From Caldanaerobius polysaccharolyticus DSM 13641 (lineage in GTDB: Bacteria > Bacillota > Thermoanaerobacteria > Thermoanaerobacterales > Caldanaerobiaceae), in the NCBI RefSeq assembly GCF_000427425.1, contig NZ_KE386494.1:522545-586544 (forward strand): a DNA stretch of 64,000 nt. Direction: 5' to 3'. Every line of letters begins with the position of its first letter. Position 1 is the stretch's first letter. Positions 44,364 to 53,539 of the stretch are shown here, one piece after another. The position numbers and the translations under genes were made by a program. The notes under the pieces are model-generated. The model made no database searches, had not been told where the DNA came from, and was given only the letters and a program-made list of their open reading frames with translations.

Positions 44364-45746
44364 ATGTTAATCCGCAAAGACGTTTTAAATTTAACATTGC
44401 CTATTATCGCCGAACAGGCATTTGTGATGTTCATGGGCGTCATAAACACTATCATGGCCAGTCGTTTGGGAAAAGAGGCTGTTTCAGCCATAGGTATGGT
44501 TGACTCTATAAACAATATATTTATCGCTTTTTTCTCCGCCCTGGCAGTAGGCGGTACGGTGGTAGTAGCGCAATACATAGGCCAGAGAAGCGTTAAATAC
44601 GCCAATGAATCGGCAAAGCAGGCAGTATACTCAGGAACGTTATTATCTCTAGCCATAACCATTATCATGTGGGTATTTCGCAAATACATAGTCATGTTGC
44701 TCTTTGGGGCAGCAGAGCAAAGCGTTTTGAACAACGCCAACATATACATAACGATAACGCTTATGACGTACCCCTTTATCTCATTGCAGCTTGTAGCCAG
44801 CGGGGTACTTCGAGGCGCAGGCGACACTAAAACCCCTATGAAAGTTACCATAATGATGAACGGACTCAATGTGGTATTCAGCTACATTTTGATATACGGC
44901 TTGCACATTAAAATACTTTTTTTGCACGTATTTCTAGAAGGCCTCGGAGTAAGAGGCGCAGCTCTGGGAATTGCCACCGCCAGAATTATCGGTGCGATCA
45001 CTATAACACTGGTCTTAATCAGGGGATCAAAAATCATTAAATTGACCCAATTACACAGGTTTAAATTAAACACCACACTGCTTAAATCTATATTCAACAT
45101 CGGTATACCCGCTAGCGTGGAGTCATTGCTCTTTAACGGCGGAAAGCTGATAACGCAGGTCTACATAGTAGACATGGGCACCGTATCCATAGCCGCTAAT
45201 TACATAGCAGGTTCCATAACCGGCATGTTGAATATTCCGGGTTCAGCGATGAGCATAGCCGCCACCACCATCGTAGGTCAAGATATGGGCAAAGGGGACA
45301 GCAATGATGCAAAAAACTCAATGTGGTATCTGACAAACCTTTCAACCGCATGCCTTGCGACACTAGGAGCACTGTCTTTTCCCTTATCAAGAGTACTGGC
45401 CTCATTGTACACCCAGAACAGCGAAATAATAGCCCTTACTTCCAGCCTGCTCAAATGGTACGCCCTATGGATGCCCGTATGGCCTTGGGCTTTTGTCCTG
45501 CCCGCAGGCCTAAAAGGCGCCGGAGACGTTAAATACACTATGGTCACTTCTATCATAGGAATGTGGGCGTTCAGGATTACAATGGGTTACATACTGGGAA
45601 TACCGCTAAAAATGGGTGTAGTTGGCGTTTGGCTGGGCATGTTCACCGATTGGCTGGTTCGGGGATTTCTCTATTACAAGCGCCTACAAAGCGGCAAATG
45701 GAAAGAACACACCGTGGTGCAAAAAAACTCTCCACTTAACCTATAA
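44364..45746 (+). CDS. MATE-family multidrug/cation antiporter
   Basis: A 460-residue efflux protein of the MatE family with about 12 membrane helices. Typical stretches are NLTLPIIAEQAFVMFMGVINTIMASRLG near the start, SGVLRGAGDTKTPMKVT at the end of the first half and the second-half repeat PAGLKGAGDVKYTMVTSIIG (split here as LKGAGDVKYTM). These RGAGD/KGAGD repeats mark the two MatE halves. The ATG at 44364 is chosen because GAGGAGA lies 6 bases upstream; the frame extends 5 codons further. It stands alone on the plus strand. Substrate not predictable. Confidence 0.92.
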   Translation: MLIRKDVLNLTLPIIAEQAFVMFMGVINTIMASRLGKEAVSAIGMVDSINNIFIAFFSALAVGGTVVVAQYIGQRSVKYANESAKQAVYSGTLLSLAITIIMWVFRKYIVMLLFGAAEQSVLNNANIYITITLMTYPFISLQLVASGVLRGAGDTKTPMKVTIMMNGLNVVFSYILIYGLHIKILFLHVFLEGLGVRGAALGIATARIIGAITITLVLIRGSKIIKLTQLHRFKLNTTLLKSIFNIGIPASVESLLFNGGKLITQVYIVDMGTVSIAANYIAGSITGMLNIPGSAMSIAATTIVGQDMGKGDSNDAKNSMWYLTNLSTACLATLGALSFPLSRVLASLYTQNSEIIALTSSLLKWYALWMPVWPWAFVLPAGLKGAGDVKYTMVTSIIGMWAFRITMGYILGIPLKMGVVGVWLGMFTDWLVRGFLYYKRLQSGKWKEHTVVQKNSPLNL

Positions 45747-45857
45747 ATAAAACTCATCATTCCTTATGCTCCTGTCTGCCTCCAGAACATCTCATACACT
45801 GTAAACATAACATAATAACATAAAGAAGTTTTCCTACAATCGAAAGGAGTTCTATTT

Positions 45858-46802
45858 ATGCTATCAAGCGTTAAATTTATAAAGCAATCACTGGAATTGC
45901 ACCTCTTTTTTGCGAGGATTATGAAAGAACATTCGTTCTTTTTAGAAGCAGGGTTTACTCCAAAGGATGCCAATTTTACTTACCAAGCCGACGTATTACG
46001 AATGGAGTTCGACAGACTTTTAGCGGATACAATATCGCTATCTAATGGCGTCGTCAGCCCCGAGGTTGTTCAATCCGGCGAAGTAGTCACACCTTATACG
46101 TTAAGGGCTGAAATGGCAACGACGTATTATACAGGAGTACAGATACCAACTGGCCTTACACAAGCAGAAACCGGATTAATGGGCGGGGAACCTATGATCT
46201 CAAACCCATTTCTTGAGCAAAACGTATTTATATTAAATCAACAAGCGATATGTTTAATCTCGGCTTTAATACAGTTTAAGACTACACTTTTGTCCAATGT
46301 ATTGTCCTGCAGAATGTTTACAGTCAATTATCCGTTACTTATTGACCACATTTTGCGGGAAGCGAAGTTCTATTTGCAAATGGTTCAAAGGCTTCAAAAT
46401 CGTGAAGAAATCAATGTAGAAAAAGAAGCCTACGAGCAAGAAATATTCTGGAATAAGATTATGGCAGAACATTCAAAATTTATACGGGGATTATTAGATC
46501 CAACTGAAGACGAGCTTATTAATATTGCTAATAACTTTGGAAACGAATTTGACCAGCTGGAAAAAGAAGCAAAACGAGCTATGGATAAGGCATTGCCACC
46601 TGAAAAAGTTACAAGGGATAGTCTCGAAGCCACAAAGAAGATCCGCGATTTTAAGGCGCAAGGTACGCAAGGATTGCTTGAATGTAAAATCAGATCCATA
46701 ATTATACCGCTATTGGGTGACCATGTACTGCGCGAAGCTAATCATTATCTGCGTTTGTTAAAAATGTTTCAAAAAACTCATAGTGTAAAATCGGCAAAGT
46801 AA
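45858..46802 (+). CDS. DUF2935 protein, two ferritin-like repeats
   Basis: A 314-residue protein made of two similar all-helical halves. Each half has a first helix with Glu and His (LELHLFFARIMKEHSFFL; EQEIFWNKIMAEHSKFI), a helix with EFD and a last helix PLLxDHxLREAxxYL (PLLIDHILREAKFYLQ; PLLGDHVLREANHYLR). The repeated E...H and DH..RE positions look like a di-metal site, as in ferritin-like folds. DUF2935 has no assigned biochemical role. Start ATG with AAAGGAG 8 bases upstream; no clear promoter is visible in the 110-base gap. A bidirectional terminator follows. Confidence 0.88.
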   Translation: MLSSVKFIKQSLELHLFFARIMKEHSFFLEAGFTPKDANFTYQADVLRMEFDRLLADTISLSNGVVSPEVVQSGEVVTPYTLRAEMATTYYTGVQIPTGLTQAETGLMGGEPMISNPFLEQNVFILNQQAICLISALIQFKTTLLSNVLSCRMFTVNYPLLIDHILREAKFYLQMVQRLQNREEINVEKEAYEQEIFWNKIMAEHSKFIRGLLDPTEDELINIANNFGNEFDQLEKEAKRAMDKALPPEKVTRDSLEATKKIRDFKAQGTQGLLECKIRSIIIPLLGDHVLREANHYLRLLKMFQKTHSVKSAK

Positions 46803-46835
46803 AAAACTCGCCCTATTTGAGCGAGTTTTTATATT
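46801..46835. terminator. Bidirectional terminator between DUF2935 and ferredoxin genes
   Basis: AAAAACTCGC and GCGAGTTTTT form a 10 bp stem with T-tracts on both strands, so it can end both the plus-strand DUF2935 transcript and the minus-strand ferredoxin transcript. Confidence 0.85.
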
Positions 46836-46839
46836 CCCT

Positions 46840-47205
46840 CTATCCGTGAATAAGGGCCGGAAGGCACCTAACGCACACATGTTTTGTTTCGCCCTTATAC
46901 CTGTATTCCAGAATGGGTGCATCGTACTGGGTATTGCCGCAAAACGCACAGCTGTCAGCCTTTAGCCTCATCTTGTGCTCTATAACAGCCTGCTCATTAA
47001 AAGGCGCAGCCTCTCTTTCCTCTATGGTCAATGCCCCTGTGGGGCACACATTGAGGCAAAAGCCTGCCCCATCACAGAGCTCCTCGCTTATCACCCTGGC
47101 CTTGCCGTCAACTATGGCGATGGCGCTTTCTACGCAAGGCGAAACACATAAGCCGCATCCGTTGCATTTTTCCTCATCGATTTTTATAATCTTTCTTAAA
47201 ACCAC
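46840..47205 (-). CDS. Ferredoxin-like iron-sulphur protein with C-terminal zinc ribbon
   Basis: A 121-residue protein. The first cluster motif is complete (CNGCGLCVSPC). The second reads CDGAGFCLNVCPTGAL, where Ala replaces the middle Cys, so it has only three of the usual four ligands plus the CP cysteine pattern. The C-terminal third carries two more CxxC pairs (CAFC and CVRC), probably a zinc or rubredoxin-like ribbon. An electron-transfer or regulatory role is likely but the partner is unknown. GTG start with GAGGTGG close upstream. Divergent from the sigma factor gene, with a CRP/FNR-type palindrome between. Confidence 0.85.
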   Translation of the reverse strand: MVLRKIIKIDEEKCNGCGLCVSPCVESAIAIVDGKARVISEELCDGAGFCLNVCPTGALTIEEREAAPFNEQAVIEHKMRLKADSCAFCGNTQYDAPILEYRYKGETKHVCVRCLPALIHG

Positions 47206-47267
47206 AATACCACCTCTTTACAATATTTTTAAACCAGGACTATTTTACTATAAATAAAATAAAAAAC

Positions 47268-47283
47268 TGTGATATATGTCACA
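47268..47283. promoter_or_regulatory. CRP/FNR-family palindrome
   Basis: A perfect TGTGA-N6-TCACA palindrome between the divergent ferredoxin and sigma factor genes. Its centre is about 42 bases upstream of the start predicted from TATAGT at 47306-47311, the class II activator position for the sigma operon. It is about 40 bases from a possible ferredoxin start on the other strand. In Firmicutes this consensus is bound by FNR/CRP-type regulators. Confidence 0.6.
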
Positions 47284-47305
47284 AAACAGCTTTTTGATGT
47301 GTTTA

Positions 47306-47311
47306 TATAGT
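47306..47311 (+). promoter_or_regulatory. Candidate -10 of the sigma factor operon
   Basis: TATAGT on the plus strand with no recognisable -35 at the right distance; the CRP/FNR palindrome takes that position. Such an arrangement fits an activator-dependent promoter. Confidence 0.4.
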
Positions 47312-47326
47312 GAAAATGTGGCGGGG

Positions 47327-47821
47327 GTGATCAAAATCCAACACGAGAATTTCAAAGATATCTTTGAAGCTTATTACCATAAGGTATGCCGGCAGGTAGC
47401 ACTCACCTTAGGAGATGAAATCCTGGCCCAGGATGTGGCTCAAGAAGCCTTTTTAAAGCTTTATACAAATCCTCCCGCCGATACCGCCAGTATAGGAGGT
47501 TGGTTGTGCAAGGTGGCCATGAACATAGCTTATAACCGAATAAGAACTGAAAAAAACTTGAAAAGCCGCGAGCAAAAAGCACTTTCGCAGGATCTGCTCT
47601 TCTCCCCAGAAGACACAGTTATAGACATGATGGAACGCAAAAAAGCCAGAGAGGTGCTTATGAAAATGGACAGAAAAGACATGATGTGCCTAGTGCTCAA
47701 GCATTCGGGATACAGCTACGAGGAAATCGCCAATGCCCTGGGCATAAAAAAATCCTCAGTGGGCACCACTATTGCCAGGGCTCAGAGAAAGTTTAAAAAG
47801 CTATTTGAAAGCGAGGTGTAA
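47327..47821 (+). CDS. ECF-type RNA polymerase sigma factor
   Basis: A sigma-70 family protein of about 164 residues with region 2 (FEAYYHKVCRQVALTLGDEILAQDVAQEAFLKLY, seen in parts as EILAQDVAQEAFLKLY and GGWLCKVAMNIAYNRIR) and region 4 (LVLKHSGYSYEEIANALGIKKSSVGTTIARAQRK, with SYEEIANALGIKKSSV). The frame is open to 47276, but that ATG sits in the palindrome and upstream of the likely transcription start, so GTG 47327 is chosen. Its Shine-Dalgarno (GGCGGGG) is unusually close, so the start is uncertain. The stop is 3 bases before the zinc anti-sigma gene. Confidence 0.88.
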   Translation: MIKIQHENFKDIFEAYYHKVCRQVALTLGDEILAQDVAQEAFLKLYTNPPADTASIGGWLCKVAMNIAYNRIRTEKNLKSREQKALSQDLLFSPEDTVIDMMERKKAREVLMKMDRKDMMCLVLKHSGYSYEEIANALGIKKSSVGTTIARAQRKFKKLFESEV

Positions 47822-47824
47822 AAC

Positions 47825-48958
47825 ATGTGCTTTGATGAAGGTACTCTTCAGGCCTATATAGACAATGAACTGGACGATGACACCCACAGGGAAGTAAGAT
47901 TTCATGTAATGCAATGCGCAAAATGCAGATCCAAGTTAAAAGAGCTTAAAGAAATAGACAGCTTCGTGGGCAGGACCATGAATGTACCGCCCATAAATAC
48001 CGACACAGCGTGGCTTGTGTGGAGCAAAAAAATGATGAAAAGGAGAGGTGTGTTCAATATGGTAAAGAGGTATAAAAAATACATCGCAACGGCAGCGGCC
48101 GTCGCCTTTATCGCGTCATCCATCATCTTTCCCCCCGTAAGAAATGTAGAAGCCCACTTATTGAGCCTTTTCAGGCTCAACAAATTCCAGGCCGTCACCA
48201 TAACTCCTGATGACATACAGAAGATGCAGATGCAATTTCAGCAAAACGGCATCAATAATATAGACCTCAAAGAATTTGGCGACATAAAAATCGCCGGCGA
48301 TCAAGTATTTCAAACCTTCCAGCCCGACGAAATAGATAAGTTCAAATCTTCTCTGGGGTACGATATAAGCATACCACAAGTAGACAACTTCAAAATTCAA
48401 TATTTAAGTATAGAGAAAAGCAGAAAAATAGAATTTAAGCTTAACGTAGATAAAGTCAACAGCCTGATAAAAACCTTTGGCGGAAACAAGCTGTTCCCAG
48501 AAAGCTTGAAAGGAAAGACATTCACCGTAAACCTCGGCGATATAGCCAATATAGGTATGAGAGAAGGAGAAGGTCAGGACAAAAACAGTTCTTTCCTCTC
48601 CATGGGCACCGTAAAAGTTCCTGAGATCACCGTGCCCGAGGGCGTGGACCTCAATGAGGTAAGGGATGCTGTCATAAACCTGCCGTTTCTACCCGATAAT
48701 ATCAAAAAACAGATAGCCGCAATAAAGGACTGGAAAAACACCATACCTGTGCCTCTTGCCAATGACAAAAACAGCAGCAGCGAAGCCCAAAACGTGACTA
48801 TAAACGGCAATCCGGGCATCCTGGTGGTACACCGCCTCAAAAATCAGAATTACCAGTACAGCACACTGGCATGGGTTAAAGGAGACGTAATATACACTCT
48901 CCAGTCATCAAACCTGCCGCCGGACCAACTAACTCAAATAGCCGGGTCCATGAGGTGA
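47825..48958 (+). CDS. Membrane anti-sigma factor with zinc-finger domain
   Basis: A 377-residue single-pass membrane protein. Residues 1-45 form an anti-sigma zinc domain (His27, Cys31, Cys34 in FHVMQCAKC). Residues 87-104 are the membrane helix (IATAAAVAFIASSIIFPP). The remaining 270 residues are outside the cell and include a C-terminal beta-rich domain (PGILVVHRLKNQNYQYSTLAW) like the sensor domains of Clostridial anti-sigma proteins. It would hold the sigma factor at the membrane until an envelope signal arrives. GAGGTG upstream of the ATG; coupled to sigma and the ABC transporter. Confidence 0.88.
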   Translation: MCFDEGTLQAYIDNELDDDTHREVRFHVMQCAKCRSKLKELKEIDSFVGRTMNVPPINTDTAWLVWSKKMMKRRGVFNMVKRYKKYIATAAAVAFIASSIIFPPVRNVEAHLLSLFRLNKFQAVTITPDDIQKMQMQFQQNGINNIDLKEFGDIKIAGDQVFQTFQPDEIDKFKSSLGYDISIPQVDNFKIQYLSIEKSRKIEFKLNVDKVNSLIKTFGGNKLFPESLKGKTFTVNLGDIANIGMREGEGQDKNSSFLSMGTVKVPEITVPEGVDLNEVRDAVINLPFLPDNIKKQIAAIKDWKNTIPVPLANDKNSSSEAQNVTINGNPGILVVHRLKNQNYQYSTLAWVKGDVIYTLQSSNLPPDQLTQIAGSMR

Positions 48959-48962
48959 TCCC

Positions 48963-49877
48963 ATGATAATAGAGACGTACAGCCTGACAAAGCAGTTCAA
49001 CGGCAAGGGAGGTTTTTCTGATATAAACCTGACCGTAGACAGCGGTCAGGTGTTTGGTTTCCTGGGACCCAACGGCGCAGGAAAAAGCACTTTTGTGAAG
49101 ACACTGGTGGGGCTATTGTACCCCACCTCAGGTCTTGCTTACATCCTGGGAAAGCCCCTAGGCGATGCAACCGTCAGGGAAAAAATCGGCTTTTTGCCCG
49201 AGGGCTTTAAATATCACGACTGGATGACAGGTAAGGAACTTATGGAATTTCACGCCAGGCTATATAAAATGAAAAACCCCAGTAAAAGAATCCAAGAGCT
49301 TATAGAACTGGTAAAACTAAAAGGGCACGAATCAAAAAGGATCAAGAATTACAGCAAGGGCATGCAACAGAGGATAGGTCTTGCCATAGCCCTTTTGCCT
49401 GACCCTGACGTCGTATTTTTGGATGAGCCTACCTCAGCATTAGACCCGGTGGGGCGTATAGAAGTGAGGGAGATCATAAAAGAGCTTAAAGCCATGGGTA
49501 AAACCGTATTTTTAAACAGCCACCTTTTAAGCGAGGTGGAAATGGTATGCGATGAAGTAGCGATTATAAACCACGGGCACATCATAGCCAAGGGAAAGCT
49601 TGACGAGCTCCTCGCGAAGACCACCAGAGTTGAAATAACAGCAGAAGGAGTATCTTCTGACCTGGTAGATAAACTGTCGTCTATGGGCGACGACTTTCAA
49701 ATCCGTGGCAATACCATGGTACTGACAGTGAAGAACAGGGATGACATCCCCTTGATATCAAAAACAGTGGTGGAGTCAGGAGCCAGGCTCTACGAGCTTA
49801 AAAACCACACAGATTCACTGGAAGAGTTATTTATAACCCTGCTAGGAAAGGATGAACAAAATGCTGACCATCGTTAA
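48963..49877 (+). CDS. ABC transporter ATP-binding protein
   Basis: A 304-residue ATPase with Walker A GPNGAGKSTFVKT, signature YSKGMQQRIGLAIA and Walker B VVFLDEPTSALDP, plus a C-terminal extension of about 80 residues usual for exporters of the CcmA/DrrA type. It follows the anti-sigma gene by 4 bases with GAGGTGATCCC before the ATG, and overlaps the permease by 17 bases. Likely exports an antibiotic, peptide or lipid, under control of the sigma factor. Confidence 0.93.
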   Translation: MIIETYSLTKQFNGKGGFSDINLTVDSGQVFGFLGPNGAGKSTFVKTLVGLLYPTSGLAYILGKPLGDATVREKIGFLPEGFKYHDWMTGKELMEFHARLYKMKNPSKRIQELIELVKLKGHESKRIKNYSKGMQQRIGLAIALLPDPDVVFLDEPTSALDPVGRIEVREIIKELKAMGKTVFLNSHLLSEVEMVCDEVAIINHGHIIAKGKLDELLAKTTRVEITAEGVSSDLVDKLSSMGDDFQIRGNTMVLTVKNRDDIPLISKTVVESGARLYELKNHTDSLEELFITLLGKDEQNADHR

Positions 49878-50712
49878 ATACACCATAAAGGAAATGGCCA
49901 GAAAACGGGCTTTGCTTTTTGTAGCTCTGCTTACCGCAGGGTTTCTTGCCATCTATGGATACGGCTTGCATATGGTCTTCAGAAACACTGGCAATAGTGG
50001 CAACTTCACCAACGTTTTTTACTACATACAATATTCACAGCTTCTGTCAGCGGGGCTTTACTTTGGCAGCTTTATAGTGGCATTTTTGACCGTATTGACA
50101 TCGGTCAGCGCCATATCAGGAGACGTGGAGAGCAGCGCCATATATGCAGTGCTGGTAAAACCCATAAAAAGGTATGAGGTTGTACTGGGCAAATTCATAG
50201 GCTACGGAATCATCCTCACCGTTTATAGCTCCTTTTTCTTCCTGGCCATAATCGGCCTCAACATAGCTACAGGCAACAAGTTGACCTTTCAATTTTCAAA
50301 CATCCTGAAGGCGATGTTTTATTTTGACCTGGGGCCTATAGCCTTCCTGTCCTTTGTCGTATGCATGAGCTCTATGCTTTCCACCGTCAATACAGGTGTC
50401 ATAAGCGTCATGGCGTACGGCATTGCTATGATAGGCGGCATCCTGGAGCAGATAGGGACATTAATACCCAAAGGAGAGGGACAGGGCCTGATCAACGCAG
50501 GTATAATCACCAGCCTTGTAATGCCCACTGATGTGATCTTTCGCAAGATGACCTCAGAGCTTTTAAGCACCTCAGAGGGATTTAGCTTTATAACAGGCGG
50601 GCTTTTCGGCGCTCAATCCCAGCCCAGCCCTTATATGATAGGGTACATCTTCGCGTACATCGTCTTTCTGGTGATTTACGGCTCCGTAAAATTCACTCAC
50701 AGGGATCTCTAA
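49861..50712 (+). CDS. ABC-2 type transporter permease
   Basis: A 283-residue membrane protein with about six helices, starting [20 protein letters not shown], a typical ABC-2 opening. Helices include [22 protein letters not shown] and [15 protein letters not shown]-like C-terminal segments ([15 protein letters not shown]). The ATG at 49861 has GGAAAGG 9 bases upstream; one at 49852 would touch it. It pairs with the ATPase upstream. Its last 20 bases overlap the end of the converging rarA gene. Confidence 0.9.
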   Translation: MLTIVKYTIKEMARKRALLFVALLTAGFLAIYGYGLHMVFRNTGNSGNFTNVFYYIQYSQLLSAGLYFGSFIVAFLTVLTSVSAISGDVESSAIYAVLVKPIKRYEVVLGKFIGYGIILTVYSSFFFLAIIGLNIATGNKLTFQFSNILKAMFYFDLGPIAFLSFVVCMSSMLSTVNTGVISVMAYGIAMIGGILEQIGTLIPKGEGQGLINAGIITSLVMPTDVIFRKMTSELLSTSEGFSFITGGLFGAQSQPSPYMIGYIFAYIVFLVIYGSVKFTHRDL

Positions 50713-52051
50713 ACTGCTTCTGTCCCATCTTTTTCTTTAAACTGTTTATCTGCTCCAGCCTCTGTTTAAAATTCTTTTCCAGGCCTGATTCCGTAGGTTC
50801 ATAATAACTCCTATCCTTTAAATTATCAGGCAGGCACTGCATGTCTGCCACTTTCTCATCATAATCGTGAGCGTACTTATACCCATCGCCATACCCTAGC
50901 TCTTTCATAAGCCTTGTAGGGGCATTCCTCAGGTGAAGAGGCACTCCTTCTGCCATGGTTTTCAATGCATCCGCCTTTGCCCTGTTGTAAGCCACATACA
51001 CCGCGTTGGACTTGGGAGCCAGCGCCAGATATACAGCCGCCTGGGCCAGGTTTACGCTGCATTCTGGCATCCCAATATAGTGAGCAGCATCATAGGCAGC
51101 CACCGCTATCTCCAGTGCTCTTGGATCTGCCAGCCCCACGTCCTCCGATGCAAACCGTATCATCCTCCTGGCCACGTACAGAGGATCCTCCCCTGCCTCC
51201 AGCATCCTGGCCAGCCAGTATACCGCTGCCTGACAATCGCTGTTTCTCAAGGACTTGTGAAACGCCGAAATGAGGTTATAATGCTCTTCTCCCTGCTTGT
51301 CGTACAGCAGGGATTTTCTCTGCATGGCATCCTCCAGTATAGCATCTGTTATCACCCGCCTGCCGTTGCCATCGACAGGGCAGCCTGTAACAGCCATCTC
51401 CAGGGTATTTAACGCCACCCGGGCATCCCCATTGGCAAAGGTAGCTATTTTTTGCAGCTGCTCATCTCTTATTACCACATCGTACTGCCCCAGGCCGCGC
51501 TGGCTGTCCTCTAAAGCCCTTTTGAGCAAAACCATAAGGTCCTTCTCGCTCAATGGGTTCATGACAAAGACCTTGGAGCGGGATAACAGCGCCGAATTCA
51601 CCTCAAAAGAAGGATTTTCTGTAGTCGCCCCGATCAATATGATATCGCCTTTTTCCACATAAGGCAAAAAAGCATCCTGTTGCGCCTTATTGAAGCGGTG
51701 AATTTCATCAATAAACAGCACAGTCTTGTTCCCAAATCTGCTCTCAGCCTCAGCCTTTTCCATGATCTGCTTTATATCTTTTATGCCAGAGGTGACTGCG
51801 CTAAATGTGACAAAATTGGAATGGGTCATATGAGCGATGATCATAGCTAAGGTGGTTTTACCCACGCCCGGCGGTCCCCAGAGGATCATGGACGTTATGC
51901 TGTCTGTCTCTATAAGGTTTCTCAAAAGCTTGCCCTTTCCCAGTATATGCTCCTGACCCACAAACTCATCCAGATTCTGAGGTCTCATCCTGTCAGCCAG
52001 CGGCTTATTTTTTTCTCTTTCCCCATCAAATATAGACCTTTGTTTATACAT
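50693..52051 (-). CDS. rarA: Replication-associated recombination protein RarA (MgsA), AAA+ ATPase
   Basis: Clamp-loader-like AAA+ ATPase acting at stalled replication forks. The 452-residue protein has [19 protein letters not shown], Walker [13 protein letters not shown], Walker [12 protein letters not shown], sensor 1 GATTENPSF and the RarA C-terminal region ([14 protein letters not shown] ... [21 protein letters not shown]). ATG at 52051 shares bases with the upstream stop codon (TGATG). It converges on the ABC permease with a 20-base overlap and no terminator hairpin between them. Confidence 0.95.
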   Translation of the reverse strand: MYKQRSIFDGEREKNKPLADRMRPQNLDEFVGQEHILGKGKLLRNLIETDSITSMILWGPPGVGKTTLAMIIAHMTHSNFVTFSAVTSGIKDIKQIMEKAEAESRFGNKTVLFIDEIHRFNKAQQDAFLPYVEKGDIILIGATTENPSFEVNSALLSRSKVFVMNPLSEKDLMVLLKRALEDSQRGLGQYDVVIRDEQLQKIATFANGDARVALNTLEMAVTGCPVDGNGRRVITDAILEDAMQRKSLLYDKQGEEHYNLISAFHKSLRNSDCQAAVYWLARMLEAGEDPLYVARRMIRFASEDVGLADPRALEIAVAAYDAAHYIGMPECSVNLAQAAVYLALAPKSNAVYVAYNRAKADALKTMAEGVPLHLRNAPTRLMKELGYGDGYKYAHDYDEKVADMQCLPDNLKDRSYYEPTESGLEKNFKQRLEQINSLKKKMGQKQFRDPCE

Positions 52052-53481
52052 CAAATCCTCTCACCAAACTCCTCATCATTCATATCGTATACCTTCCACG
52101 GTATTCTGCTTATCAATTTGCCTCTATATAATGCCTGGCTACCCATGAATATGTGCTGGATATTTCCCTTATCAGGAAGTTTAACCTCATACCATATACT
52201 TCTTTTGAACTCACGCATATTCACAATATTTCGATCAGCTATGGAGTTAAAAGCTCTGCGGTATACAATCAACTTGCCATTTACAACTCCCACGTCAAAG
52301 CGCTTAATATCGTTACCCTTGTAAAATATCCTCATCTGAAGCTGGTACGCTACTTTATTTGAAATCGGCGCTTTGGTCGTAAGTCCAATCCATAGCACGC
52401 CATTATACCTGAATACCCGCAAGTCATCCAAATCCGCACTTTTATATATCTCCTGGCTGAACATACCATCGATACTCTTTGCTACTATATAATCTTTGGT
52501 TTTATCCAGCGCGCCCAAGGACGGCAACTGGTTAACCCCTGAAATATTCACCTTTGGCACATACCCAAACAGCTCACTCTTCCTGACAAAAGCCATCAAA
52601 AAAGGCTGCATTATCTCAATCTGCGTCCTATATTGCAACAACGCTTTTTTCTTGATGCTTATCTCATCTTGACTTAACTGGAATCTCTGCCATCTCTCCC
52701 ATTTAAGATCTATCGGTGGGTTTTCATTCAGCGTAGTAACAGCCATCCACGGCACAGGCCATTGGGGATGGTGAACAAGATACGTATGTTCCCTTATATG
52801 GTAATTCTGTTGTAATATGGTATAAACCACGAAATTGCTAACAGCCCAATGATCGGCATTTGTATCATTAGGATCCGGATAAAAAATATCAGTAGGCCTA
52901 AAACTTTTGACCAAAGATGAAAACGCCTCAAAGGCATTCTGTCCTGTATACTCTATCCCAGGTCTGTACACGTTGGTCTTGTACGGTGAGCGATAAACCC
53001 ATACGCCGCCACTTCTGCGCGGTACATTCCAGAAATCGTCCCACAAAAACCTCAAACTGCCATCGGCGAATCCTAAAAATATCAAATCTTTTCTCGGCAA
53101 TCCCAGCGTTTGCATCGCCACTATGCTCTCTCTTTGCCTCTGAACCCCTAACCTGTAAAAGTCCTTATTGGTGGGATGTAGTCGTTTTGAAAAATTTATA
53201 GCCGCGCGCTTGTAACTCTCTCCAGATGTAAAAATAACTACTTTAATTGGTATATGCATCTTTAAAGCTTCTTTTATGACACCTGCGGCGCCTATAGATT
53301 CATCGTCTGGATGGGGTGCAACTACCATAATTCTGCTGCCGGGGTAATCAAATTCAGGGATATCGGTTTTTAACGTCATATTGGCAATAACCGAACCAAG
53401 ATTCATCGTGCTAAATAAAAACACCAGCACCAGTGACACACCTGCTAATAAATACATATATCTCTTGATTCTTTTTTGCAT
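52051..53481 (-). CDS. Membrane-anchored PIG-L family deacetylase
   Basis: A 476-residue protein with an N-terminal membrane anchor ([16 protein letters not shown], residues 8-23), so the catalytic domain lies outside the cell. The PIG-L/LmbE fold shows [14 protein letters not shown] with the zinc-binding HPDDE and the second zinc site near [15 protein letters not shown] enzymes deacetylate N-acetylglucosamine in glycolipids or small molecules. The last 200 residues (about 290-476) form an extra domain I do not recognise, with [11 protein letters not shown] near the end. Start ATG with GAGGCGGG close. Followed directly by rarA. Confidence 0.88.
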   Translation of the reverse strand: MQKRIKRYMYLLAGVSLVLVFLFSTMNLGSVIANMTLKTDIPEFDYPGSRIMVVAPHPDDESIGAAGVIKEALKMHIPIKVVIFTSGESYKRAAINFSKRLHPTNKDFYRLGVQRQRESIVAMQTLGLPRKDLIFLGFADGSLRFLWDDFWNVPRRSGGVWVYRSPYKTNVYRPGIEYTGQNAFEAFSSLVKSFRPTDIFYPDPNDTNADHWAVSNFVVYTILQQNYHIREHTYLVHHPQWPVPWMAVTTLNENPPIDLKWERWQRFQLSQDEISIKKKALLQYRTQIEIMQPFLMAFVRKSELFGYVPKVNISGVNQLPSLGALDKTKDYIVAKSIDGMFSQEIYKSADLDDLRVFRYNGVLWIGLTTKAPISNKVAYQLQMRIFYKGNDIKRFDVGVVNGKLIVYRRAFNSIADRNIVNMREFKRSIWYEVKLPDKGNIQHIFMGSQALYRGKLISRIPWKVYDMNDEEFGERI

Positions 53482-53510
53482 CCCGCCTCACCCGAGAGTA
53501 AGTATATCAC

Positions 53511-53519
53511 TTTTTTATT
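53511..53519 (-). promoter_or_regulatory. Extended -10 promoter for PIG-L gene and rarA
   Basis: On the minus strand TGATATACT forms an extended -10, about 25-30 bases upstream of the PIG-L start. No clear -35. Confidence 0.5.
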
Positions 53520-53539
53520 ACAAATTCATTAATATTTTT

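Noticed and set aside
47276-47326. Sigma factor start at ATG 47276
   Set aside because: This ATG is inside the regulatory palindrome and upstream of the likely transcription start, and the extra residues do not belong to sigma region 2.
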